64,000 nt of DNA from assembly GCA_007115705.1 (NCBI GenBank), contig QXEO01000881.1, positions 868,001 to 932,000 on the forward strand. The letters are read 5' to 3'. The notes below the pieces were generated by a model that had not been told where the DNA came from, ran no database searches, and saw only the letters and a program-made list of their open reading frames with translations. The translations under genes were made by a program, and so were the position numbers. Each line of letters begins with the position of its first letter. Within the stretch, counting starts at the first letter, position 1. This DNA comes from Dactylis glomerata (taxonomy: Eukaryota > Streptophyta > Magnoliopsida > Poales > Poaceae). Below are positions 11,750 through 21,163 of this stretch, one piece after another.

Positions 11750-11830
11750 ACTACCTCCGTCTCAAAAAAAGCTTCTCCACTTTCTCGATGTGTCCCTGTA
11801 CATCCGAATATATGATTTGAATTCTATCCC
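11750..11830. repeat. Possible MITE end or MITE remnant
   Basis: ctacctccgtctcaaaaaaa resembles the end of Stowaway-type elements. No matching partner end was found, so only a remnant is proposed. Confidence 0.3.
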
Positions 11831-12011
11831 AACTTGATTGGGAAGATTGATATGTATTTGATCTGAGAGGCTGGTACATGCTTTCACTTTTAGGATCCCT
11901 TCACTTTTGGAACTCATCCAAATTCACTTTTGGGATCCCTTCACTTTTATAAGATGTTCATGCATGCTAAAATTATCGCGCGCATTACTTAGCACAACTA
12001 GGAAATTGTAC

Positions 12012-12088
12012 GCCAAAATACAGTGGTTAGAGCCACACCAAAGTACAGTGGTTAGAGCCACACCAAAATACAGTGGTTAGAGCCATCT
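12012..12088. repeat. Triplicate of about 25 bp
   Basis: Three head-to-tail copies of caaaatacagtggttagagc followed by cacac, with single-base changes. They lie just beyond the stop of the minus-strand gene. Confidence 0.85.
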
Positions 12089-12120
12089 ACTGAATAACAA
12101 TTCTATACTATCTAAATCAT

Positions 12121-12655
12121 CTACCACAACCACATAACTGCTAGGACAGGGATGACACCTAATAAAACTGCCCAGATGAATCTACTTTTCCCCTCTCCCA
12201 TCACTTGAAGTTCATGTTCTAGATTTTCTACCACTTGATCAGATACGGCAAGATCTGTCTCAAGTGTCAACTTCTCCTTGCGAATAAGCTCTGAATTCTT
12301 CTTTTCTTCCTCCACAGTACGCTTCAGCTCGAATATCATCAGGTTTTTACGGGCCAATTCATCACCTAAATTGGCCACCTTCTCCTCCAAATCCATCCTC
12401 TGGCTACACCACTGGGTTGATTCATCTTGGTATGCAATGTACCATGGATCATCGGCTTGCCTGGCGAACTGTAACAATAATGGAAAAAAGAACAACTGAA
12501 ATCACTCCAACAGGCCATGGCGGCACTTAAATTCAACGGTAGTACAGAGAGCAGAAGCTAGATACCTGCACTTCCGATGAGGTAGGAGAAGTAGAACGTG
12601 GCCACGACATGATCGAATCCCCACCCTCGCCGGTGTACCCGCTACGACCAGACAT
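12121..12655 (-). CDS. Coiled-coil, tail-anchored protein in mudrB-like position (two exons)
   Basis: On the minus strand, exon 1 is 12655-12566 (30 codons, start MSGRSGYTGEG, ending SPTSSEVQ) with donor CAG|GTATCT. Exon 2 is 12468-12121 with acceptor TTACAG. The joined frame gives about 145 aa. Residues 45-115 are rich in Glu, Lys and Leu in a heptad-like pattern (MDLEEKVANLGDELARKN onward) and predict a coiled coil. The last 20 residues (FIWAVLLGVIPVLAVMWLW) are a single hydrophobic segment with almost nothing after it, as in tail-anchored membrane proteins. Its orientation, convergent with the transposase and reading inward from the right end, is that of mudrB in maize MuDR, but I see no similarity to MURB. 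Similar short coiled-coil proteins, often with a GRF zinc finger, are common in grass annotations. No GRF cysteines are present here. Confidence 0.68.
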
Positions 12656-13010
12656 TGAGGACTATTTCGCACCTGCAAACTCCAATAAATTACGGGAACC
12701 AAATCGATTAGGGGGCGGGGGAGGCGGAAGCGGAGGTCTTACCAAGCTATACTACCAATTGGTGTGCCGAACAAATCCCGGTCGTCGTGGGCGGCGGATC
12801 TGCTTGCGGCGGACTTTCCTGCGGTGGGTACAATGTGTGCAGACGAAACAAGTGCTGGAGCCGTGGTTGACATGCAGCGCCACAGTCCGTCCGATGCCGC
12901 CGGGGGACAGAGCCGGCGGCGCGACGAGGCGCCGGCGATGTCTGCTCCGTCCGAGGGTGGGGAACAAGCTGCCAGCGGTTCTCCGATGATAATGAGATAC
13001 ACAACACTAG
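12656..13010 (-). other. Possible untranslated leader of the coiled-coil gene
   Basis: A GC-rich stretch upstream of exon 1. A donor-like gcttg|gtaaga near 12740 and an acceptor-like tttgcag|gtgcg near 12672 (minus strand) suggest an upstream exon. The frames do not join cleanly to the start codon, so this would be 5' UTR. Several open frames here disagree with each other and none is supported. Confidence 0.35.
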
Positions 13011-13154
13011 GTTCCAGCCATGTTTAGCATAAGATTCACTTTAGATTAAGCTGCAAAAATAGTCACCTGCTGGGTCTAGCTTAAGAAAAATTAATTAGCG
13101 AACTTGTTGCTTCTCTCTAGCGAAAATAGTCACCTGCTGGGTCTAGATTAAGAA

Positions 13155-13475
13155 AAAGGGTGACCCTAGCGGTCATTGGCTGAGGCGGCCCCACAGAGCG
13201 GCTCTATATGATTTTCTCTAAATAAATAGACGACCCCAGCGGTCATTGGCTGCGGAGGCCCCACAGAGCGGCAATATATGATTTTCTCTAAATAAATAGA
13301 CGACCCCACTGGTCATTGGCTGCGGCAGCGCCACAGAGCGGTCCCATTGGTCATTGGCTGCGGAGGCCCCACAGAGCGGCAATATATGTCTTTTCCTGAA
13401 AAATACACGACCCCACTAGTCATTGGCTGCGGCAGCCCTATAGAGCGGCCCCATTTGTCATTGGCAGCACCGCGT
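13155..13475. repeat. Subterminal tandem repeats of MULE-A
   Basis: About five imperfect units, the full ones about 80 bp, built on ggtcattggctgcggaggcc followed by ccacagagcgg and tatatgattttctctaaataa. They lie just inside the right TIR. A smaller duplicate, atagtcacctgctgggtcta, is at about 13060 and 13125. Arrays close to TIRs may bind transposase, but that is inference. Confidence 0.85.
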
Positions 13476-13525
13476 ATACAATCAGGAAATAAAACGGCCC
13501 ACACGTCAGCGATAGATGGATGGTT

Positions 13526-13767
13526 GCTCCGACGTGTCTCCTGACCCTACCCGTCAGCACCATTCAAAAGCATCGGTCAATTCACAACCACCGCGGCTCC
13601 CTAGCCATCACCGGTAACGGTCAAGGCCTCTGACCAGACGGCAACCCTCCCGTCCGAGCGTCTGTGAGGGGTTTCAAACTGGAGCGAGGGGAAAACTGAG
13701 GAAAAGTTAAGCGGCTGGGGAAAACTGAGTACAACTAACGACCCAGGGGCACGAAAATAGAAATCCA
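13526..13767 (-). repeat. MULE-A right terminal inverted repeat
   Basis: Reverse complement of 5045-5286, ending ...cacgaaaatagaaatcca directly before the right TSD copy (13768-13776). Confidence 0.92.
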
Positions 13768-14176
13768 TTTTCTCTATACCAATCAAAGTAAGAGGATTGC
13801 TAGCATTTGGAATAACATCATTAGAGGTAGTAATGGTACATACCTTCATCTTCCTAGCCATATCATCTTCTCTTTCCCACCTGGCATGCAATTCTGCTAG
13901 CATCCTAACATTTTCATCAATTCTAACTTGGATAGCATTAGCAGTGGCAAAAGGATCAGGCTTAGCGGACATTCTGTTAATCAGAGAAGATTGCGCATTA
14001 GGCAAAGATGAAATATCGGTTTTAGCTTTGGAAACCTCAGCTTGCAACTCAGGAATAGCCTTGTTTAAATTTTCGAGTTGATGACTAATAGTCCTCAACA
14101 GAGCTGATTGCTCCTCCATGGTCTTGGCGAAAGCCTTGTTTTGCTCATATTGCACCTGCATAAAATTCTTGGTAGC
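13768..14176 (-). pseudogene. RLG-1 gag, middle segment
   Basis: Continues the gag frame between the RLG-2 and MULE-A insertions. It encodes an Asn/Gln/Lys-rich helical stretch (KAFAKTMEEQSALLRTISHQ) and then FATANAIQVRIDENVRMLAE and MKVCTITTSN, which match RLG-3 gag. The linker before FATANAIQ differs from RLG-3, so the two belong to different subfamilies. Both ends are TSDs: gtagc at 14172-14176 and ttttctcta at 13768-13776. Confidence 0.88.
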
Positions 14177-15533
14177 TGGTGATCCTTGTGCGTGGTGAAT
14201 AACCAGCCCGTTGGGAACCCCAACAGGAAGGTGTGATGAGTATAGCAGCTGGTTTTCCCTCAGTTAAGAAACCAAAGTTTATTGTTATTGGAGAGGAGAG
14301 ACAAACGACTAAAGGTGATGCAGACTGGCTTAATAGCACTCCAACAAGGGCGCCGTTTAACGATACTTGTTGACTCGTCTTCGGCCAGTAGCAACGCGGA
14401 ACCTGCACACAACACAACCAAGTACTTTGTTCCCAACTTGCGATGAGGTTGTCAATCTCACCGGTTTGCTTGAAACAAAGGTTATGAGTGTATCGAGTGG
14501 AAAACAGTAGAAGTATGCGAGTAAAGTAAACAGTGCGAGTAAAGTAAACAGGTGATAGCAATATGATGGAAATAGGACCGGGGTCCACAGTTCACTAGTG
14601 GTGTCTCTCCATAAGATAAATAACACATGCTGGGTAAACAAATTATAGTTGGGCAATTGATAGAATAAAGATAAACGTGATATGTCAAGAAGATCACTAT
14701 GAGATTTACTCTGGGCATTACAACAAAATACATAGACCGCCATCCAACTGCATCTATGACTAATAATCCACTCACAGGGATATCATCCGAACACCCCATG
14801 AGTATTAAGTTGCGAACAATAGATAATTGCATTAAGCAAAGTGTATAATGTAAACAAAGCATATGCCCTTGAGCATATGAATGTTGTTTTCTCCCTAGTA
14901 GCAACAGCACATCTACAACCTTAGAGGTTTCTGTCACTCTCCCAGGTTAAATAGAGGCATGAACCCACTATCGAGCATAAATACCCCCTCTTGGAGTCAC
15001 TAGCAACTACTCGGCCAAGATAGCTACTAACAACGGAGAGCATGCAAGATCATAAACAACATAGAGATAACATAAGATATATTTCAGTATAGCAACTCAA
15101 TCATAACACCAATATTCATCGGATCCCAACAAACCAAACATGTAGAATTACATAACGGTGATCTCAATCATGTAGGGCAGCTCATGAGATCTAAACATGA
15201 AGCACATGGTGGAGAAGACAACCATCTAGCTACTGCTATGAACCCATAGTCCAAGGTAGACTACTCACTCATCGCTCCGGAGGCAAGCATGGCGATGAAG
15301 AAGACCTCCGGTGGCGATTCCCCTCTCTGGCAGGGTGCCGGGAAGAGCTTCTGGACCCTCCCGATCTTCGGGTCGACGGCGGCGGCGGATCGCGATGTGT
15401 TCTAGAAAAGTGATCGGGTACTTAGGTTTTTCCCGTCGGGGGGGTCTTTATAGGCGAAGGGGTGATGTCAGAGGTGGAGCCAGGTGGCCAAGCATGGAGC
15501 ATCAAAACTTATAGATACGTTGGAGACGTATCA
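14177..15533 (-). repeat. RLG-2 3' LTR with internal deletion
   Basis: 1357 bp, about 0.3 kb shorter than the related LTRs. The loss lies near 15490, where gccaggtggcc runs directly into aagcatggagcatc, removing the U3 segment upstream of the TATA region. The LTR starts (minus strand) at 15533 and is preceded by the PPT of RLG-2. Confidence 0.88.
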
Positions 15534-17247
15534 AGCATCCCCAAGCTTAACTCCTACTCGTCCTCGAGTAGGTAAGTGATAACAAAAGAATAATTTTTGA
15601 GGTGACATGCACCTACACAATCTTGATCATATATGTAAGCATTTGTGAGCTGGGATCATAAGAACTTAAAACATGGGCATGAAGATATAATCTTGACAAT
15701 AAGAACTTAGCAACCATGTTGTAAACATGAAAATGAACACAAACAAAAGATCATGAAAATGAAACAATGAAAGTCAAATGTGTGTTCAAATCATAAGGAA
15801 AAACATACAAATGGTTTTTAGCTTGTCCTTCAAAGAGAGGAAAACATAAATGCATAGGACACCTTCAAGTTTAAGAGGGTGACTAGATACAAATAATTTA
15901 AGAACAAGTGAAACCAACAATATGAATCAAACAATGAAAACTTTGGGACAATGCACATTATACTAAGAATGACAACTATGCTCTCTTAAAGGTGCATAAA
16001 GATAGAAGGTGGTGACTCAACATAAAAGTAAAAGAAAGGCCCTTTGCAGAAGGAAGCAGTGATTGCAAGTTTTATAACCTTCAAAAATTATGGTACTTAC
16101 CAGCTTTGAGCTCTCATTGCCCCCACCATAAGCATCTTGAATGGTTAAAGTTAATGCGAGAACAATTATGATGCATATGCTTGACAAATCATAAGTTGAA
16201 AACCTCGTGTCCCGTGAATACGAGTACCCAAACCTCATGCTACTTTACTTAGAGTCCCAAGCAAGGCTCTTGTCATTATAAATATATTCATATCATTGAG
16301 AACCGCCAATGGGGTACCTCCGTGCTCGATGACATGGAACAAGCCCACATATCAAAATGACAGGACAAGCAGACAATGAACACCTCGATATCTCTTTTAT
16401 TTGCCATTTGTTTAGCTTTTTATTGTGAGATGCGTCGTCGAATGTTCACCATGGGTATGCTGCAAATTTCCACCATGAATTATGCATGGCTTAGATTAGC
16501 GGCCCGGCGTTTCCCTAACACATATACAAAATCCATGATCCCCACAAGATTCCCAATTCATTTCACACCGCGGGCATCCATAAACAAAAGATCACGATAT
16601 CAACTAAAATAAGAAGTGCAATGTTGAAAGCTTGCCCGTGACTGCATGGCTGGGCTAGTCTCCAACTTACAACTTGCAAGCATAACAACTCAACATAAGA
16701 GACCACAATGTCAAATTTTTAAGAACAGGAAAAAGTAAAGTGTGCCTTCCGGTTCGGGAGAGCTTTACTGACCGAATTTCGCATAACACTGGTAAGAGTT
16801 TAATTTGAAGAGAAAATAAAAGCAAGTCAAATTTACTTGGAATAGCAAATTGCTAGTAGGTATGTATGGTGGACACTTTGGAAGACTTTGGCTTTTAGGA
16901 GTTGGATGCACGAGTAGAGCTCATACTCAGTACAAGGCGAGGGCTAGCAAAAGACTGGGAGCGACCAACTAAGAGAGCAATAATGGCCATAATCATGCAA
17001 AGCGACATTAAAAGAAGCATAAGATGGCATCAAAAGTCAAAAACTAAATGATCATGAAGGCTATTGGTGACTTTGTAAGAGTCTAACATGTGTGAGCATG
17101 CGCCAAGTCAACCCAAATAAAGCATCAAGGAGAAAACCAAAATAATGCTTCCATACAATAAAAACAACGTATGATTTTTTCAAAGGCTCATTAAGCAATC
17201 TCAGTTATTTGAGACAAGTCATGCTACAGCAAAACCACTAAGCATAC
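15534..17247 (-). other. RLG-2 noncoding 3' region
   Basis: Matches the 3' region of RLG-1 (1691-3115) and, in reverse, of RLG-3. The PPT gcatccccaagctt (plus-strand reading) is at 15535-15548. No coding sequence is recognised. It ends at agcatac where RLG-3 begins. Confidence 0.85.
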
Positions 17248-18917
17248 TGATACGTCTCCAACGTATCTATAATTTTTGATGCTCCATGCTTGTTTTTACA
17301 CCATTTGCCTATTGTTTCATTACACTTCGTGGCACTTTTATGCATTTTTCGGAACTAACCTATTAACGAGTTGCCACAGTGCCAGTTCCCTGTTTCTGCT
17401 GTTTTTGTGTTTCAGAAGTGATACACAGGAAATATTCTCGGAATTGGACGAAAAAAGTTCCTGAAGTCTTATTTTACCCGGAAGCTTCCAGAGATCCGAA
17501 GGAGAGTAGGAGGGGGGCCACCAGGGCCCCACACACCAGGCTCGCGCGGCCAGGGGCCTGGCCGCGCCGCCATGGGGTGAGGGCCCCTGGCCCCACCTCT
17601 GACATTGCCCCTTCGCCTATAAAGACCCCCCAATGGAAAAAACCTAAGTACCCGATCAATTTTCCAGAACACATCGTGATCCGCCGCCGCCGTCGACCCG
17701 AAGATCGGGAGGGTCCAGAAGCTCTTCCCGGCACCCTGCCGGAGAGGGGAATCGCCACCGGAGGTCTTCTTCATCGCCATGCTTGCCTCCAGAGCGATGA
17801 GTGAGTAGTCTACCTTGGACTATGGGTCTATAGCAGTAGCTAGATGGTTGTCTTCTCCACCATGTGCTTCATGTTTAGATCTCATGAGCTGCCCTACATG
17901 ATTGAGATCACCGTTATGTAATTCTACATGTTTGGTTTGTTGGGATCCGATGAATATAGGTGTTTATGATTGAGTTGCTATACTGAATATTATCTTATGT
18001 TATCTCTATGTTGTTTATGATCTTGCATGCTCTCCATTGTTAGTAGCTATCTTGGCCGAGTAGTTGCTAGTGACTCCAAGAGGGGGTATTTATGCTCGAT
18101 AGTGGGTTCATGCCTCTATTTAACCTGGGGGAGTGACAGAAACCTCTAAGGTTGTAGATGTGCTGTTGCTACTAGGGAGAAAACAACATTCATATGCTCA
18201 AGGGCATATGCTTTGTTTACATTACACACTTTGCTTAATGCAATTATCTGTTGTTCGCAACTTAATACTCATGGGGTGTTCGGATTGATATCCCCGGGAG
18301 TGGATTATTAGTCATAGATGCAGTTGGATGGCGGTCTATGTATTTTGTTGTATTGCCCAGAGTTAATCTCATAGTGATCTTCTTGACATATCACGTTTAT
18401 CTTTATTCTATCAATTGCCCAACTGTAATTTGTTTACCCAGCATGTGTTATTTATCTTATGGAGAGACACCACTAGTGAACTGTGGATCCCGGTCCTATT
18501 TCCATCATATTGCTATTACCTGTTTACTTTACTCGCACTGTTTACTTTATTCGCATACTCTACTGTTTTCCACTCGATACGCTCATAACCTTTGTTTCAA
18601 GCAAACCGGTGAGATTGACAACCTCATCGCCAGTTGGGAACAAAGTACTTGGTTGTTTGTGTGCAGGTTCCACATTGCAGCTAGCAAGCAAAGCTTGGAC
18701 GAGGCGCCATATATAAATTGTCCGAAGCTGTCGCAAACTAGCAAGCATCACCTTCAATCGTCATTGTCAGCTTTTCTCCTGAATGATAAACCTTGGTTTC
18801 TTAACTGAGGGAAAACAAGCTGCTATACTCATCATACCTTCCTCTTGGGGTTCCCAACTGGCTGGTCATTCACCACGCACAAGGACCTCTGATCTTCCAT
18901 ATCAACTTGGAGTATCA
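17248..18917 (+). repeat. RLG-3 5' LTR
   Basis: 1670 bp with termini TGATAC and GTATCA. The first 20 bases form a short hairpin (GATACGT, loop, ACGTATC). Confidence 0.93.
17618..17623 (+). promoter_or_regulatory. TATA box of the RLG-3 LTR promoter
   Basis: cgcctataaagaccccc, about 370 bp into the LTR. The same motif is at 24472-24477 in the 3' LTR and at 53-58 in RLG-0, conserved in a variable GC-rich surrounding. Expected to drive transcription into gag. Confidence 0.7.
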
Positions 18918-18927
18918 GCCTCTTTTC

Positions 18928-18945
18928 TGGCGCCGTTGCCGGGGA
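18928..18945 (+). other. RLG-3 primer binding site (tRNA-Asp)
   Basis: tggcgccgttgccgggga is complementary to the 3' end of plant tRNA-Asp(GTC) including CCA. It begins 10 bp after the LTR. Confidence 0.88.
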
Positions 18946-19111
18946 AGAGTGGAAGACTTCTGCGAGGGGAGTTTTCGCACACACATCCTTTACTTTGTTT
19001 TATTGTTTTGCTTTACTTTATTTATTTTACCTGCATTGCTTTATATCAAAAACCCAAAAAAAATAGAATCCTTGGTAGTTGTTTTTACTTGTTTACTTTT
19101 GTTTTGCTGAA

Positions 19112-21163
19112 ATGGCCAATCCTGAAAACACCAAGTTGTGTGACTTTACTAGCACGAACAATAGTGATTTTATCTGCACTCCTATTGCACCACCTGCTAC
19201 TGCTGCAAACTTTTATGAGATTAAGCCTGCTTTGTTGAACCTTGTTATGAAAGAGCAATTTTCTGGTGCTAGTACTGAAGATGCTGCAGCTCATCTCAAC
19301 AATTTTATTGAGCTATGTGAGATGCAGAAATATAAGGATGTTGATAGTGATATTATTAAGCTCAAGTTGTTTCCTTTTTCTTTGAGAGGAAAAGCTAAAG
19401 ATTGGTTGCTGTCTTTGACTAAGAATAGTATTGATTCATGGGCTAAGTGTAAGGATGCTTTTATTGGTAGATACTATCCTCCTGCTAAGATTATATCTCT
19501 GCGCAGCAATATTATGAAGTTTACCCAGTTTGATAATGAACATGTTGCTCAAGCTTAGGAAAGAATGAAATCTATGATAAAGAATTGCCCCACTCATGGA
19601 CTGACTACTTGGATGATTATCCAAACTTTTTATGCAGGACTGAATTTTTCTTCGAGGAACCTACTTGATTCAGCTGCTGGAGGCACTTTTATGTCCCTTA
19701 CCTTGGGCGCCGCAACAAAGCTACTTGACAACATGATGGTAAATTATTCTGAATGGCACACCGAGAGAGCTCCGCAAGGTAAGAAGGTAAATTCTGTTGA
19801 GGAAACCTCTTCCTTGAATGATAAGATTGATACCATTATGGCTATGCTTGCTAATGATAGGACTCATGTTGATCCTAATAATGTTCCTTTAGCCTCTCTG
19901 GTTGCTCAAGAAGAGCATGTTGATGTGAATTTCATTAGAAACAATAATTTTAACAACAATGCTTATAGGAACAATTTTGCTAGTAACAATTACAGGCCGT
20001 ATCCTTCTACCAATGGTAATGGTTATGGTAATTCCTACAACAATACTAGGGCCGCACCCTCCGAGCTTGAGGTAATGCTCAAGGACTTCATCGGTAAGCA
20101 AACTGCTTTTAACAAGTCTGTTGAGGAAAAGTTAGGAAAAATTGATATTCTTGCTTCTAAAGTTGATAGCCTTGCTCATGATGTTGAACTTCTGAAATTA
20201 AAAGTGTTGCCTAATGATGTGAAAGAGAATAATGTTTTTGCTACTGCTAATGCTATTCAAGTTGGAATTGATGAAAATATTAGATTGTTAGCGGAATTGC
20301 ATGCCAGGTGGGAAAGAGAAGATGAGATGGCTAGAGAAATGAAGGTATGTACCATTACTACCTCTAATTATGTTGCTCCTAATGCTAGCAATCCTCTTAC
20401 TTTGATTGGTGTAGAGAAAACTCCCACTCCTTGTGTTAAAAAGCCTAAAACTGCCAAAACTTTTTCTCAAAAGAGTGCTGAATTTTTTCGGAGTGTGGGA
20501 GATGATAGCTCTATTTCCTTTAATGATTTTGATGTTGATGGCTGCAATATATCTGAAGTAATTTTTTTCTTGCAAAAGCTTGCTTTGACTCCCAATGCTA
20601 GTTCTTTAAATATTGCTTTTACTAAGCATATTACCAATGCTCTCATAAAAATTAGGGATGAAAAGTTGAAGCAAAAAGCTTCCGTTCCCAAGAAGTTAGA
20701 AGATGGTTGGGAACCCATCATTGATATGCATGTTAATGGTTATGATTGCCATGCTTTATGTGATCTAGGTGCTAGTATTTCTATCATGCCTAGAAAGATT
20801 TATGACATGCTTGATTTACCACCGCTTGAAAAATGTTATTTTGATGTTCCTATTGCTCATGTTGCTAAGAAGAAACCTTTGGGAAGGATTAATGATGTTC
20901 TTATTGTGGTTAACAATAACCTTGTTCCCGTTGATTTTCTTGTTATCGACGTTGAATGCCATGCTTCATGTCCTATTATTTTGGGAACACCCTTTCTTCG
21001 AACTGTAGGTGCTATCATTGATATGAGGGAAGGCACTATCAAATATCAATTCCCACTTAAGAAAGGTATGGAACACTTCCCTAGGAAAATAAAGAAATTA
21101 CTTTTTGACTCTATTCTTAGAGCAAATTATGAGCTTGATGCTTCATCACTTGATGTTACTTGA
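19112..21163 (+). pseudogene. RLG-3 gag-aspartic protease polyprotein with one premature stop
   Basis: A 684-codon frame from ATG 19112 to TGA 21161-21163, broken by one TAG at 19556-19558 where related copies have Trp. Residues 1-150 are the retrotransposon gag core (MANPENTKLCDF start; LFPFSLRGKAKDWLLSL; then FIGRYYPPAKI). Next comes an Asn-rich stretch (about 270-310), a helical linker, and a C-terminal retropepsin-like domain with CDLGASIS (about residue 550) and the ILGTPFLRTVGA motif. Gag forms the particle and the protease matures it. There is no zinc knuckle and no pol behind the protease. The start fits the context and lies 167 bp after the PBS. Closest relative here is RLG-1. Confidence 0.9.

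Larger units (their letters stand above)
5045..13767 (+). mobile_element. Mutator-like element (MULE-A), 8.7 kb, with transposase and convergent second gene
   Basis: The element is flanked by a perfect 9-bp TSD ttttctcta (5036-5044 and 13768-13776), the length expected of Mutator. It has 240-bp terminal inverted repeats with few mismatches, and a MURA-like gene reading inward from the left TIR. The host is the RLG-1 gag gene, whose frame is restored exactly when the element and one TSD copy are removed, so both ends are secure. From left to right it holds: TIR, transposase (5378-8593), a LINE (8725-9732), a 150-bp tandem duplication, an internal TIR-like segment (10387), a GC-rich minisatellite, a repeat-coded ORF (11003-11695), a minus-strand coiled-coil gene (12655-12121), subterminal repeats and the right TIR. 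Confidence 0.93.

Noticed and set aside
12739..13007. Several overlapping frames of 70-90 codons on both strands
   Set aside because: They contradict each other and none splices in frame to a supported exon. At most this is a leader.
13155..13475. CRISPR-like array
   Set aside because: The repeats are imperfect, contiguous and lie in a plant transposon. There are no unique spacers of constant length.
14177..15533. One LTR shared by two minus-strand elements in tandem, from unequal recombination
   Set aside because: The TSD gtagc at 14172 and 26804 and the exact joining of gag show that RLG-2 is nested in RLG-1, so the LTR belongs to RLG-2 alone.
18928..18945. tRNA-Asp gene
   Set aside because: Only the complement of the tRNA 3' end is present, at the PBS position. 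No cloverleaf follows.
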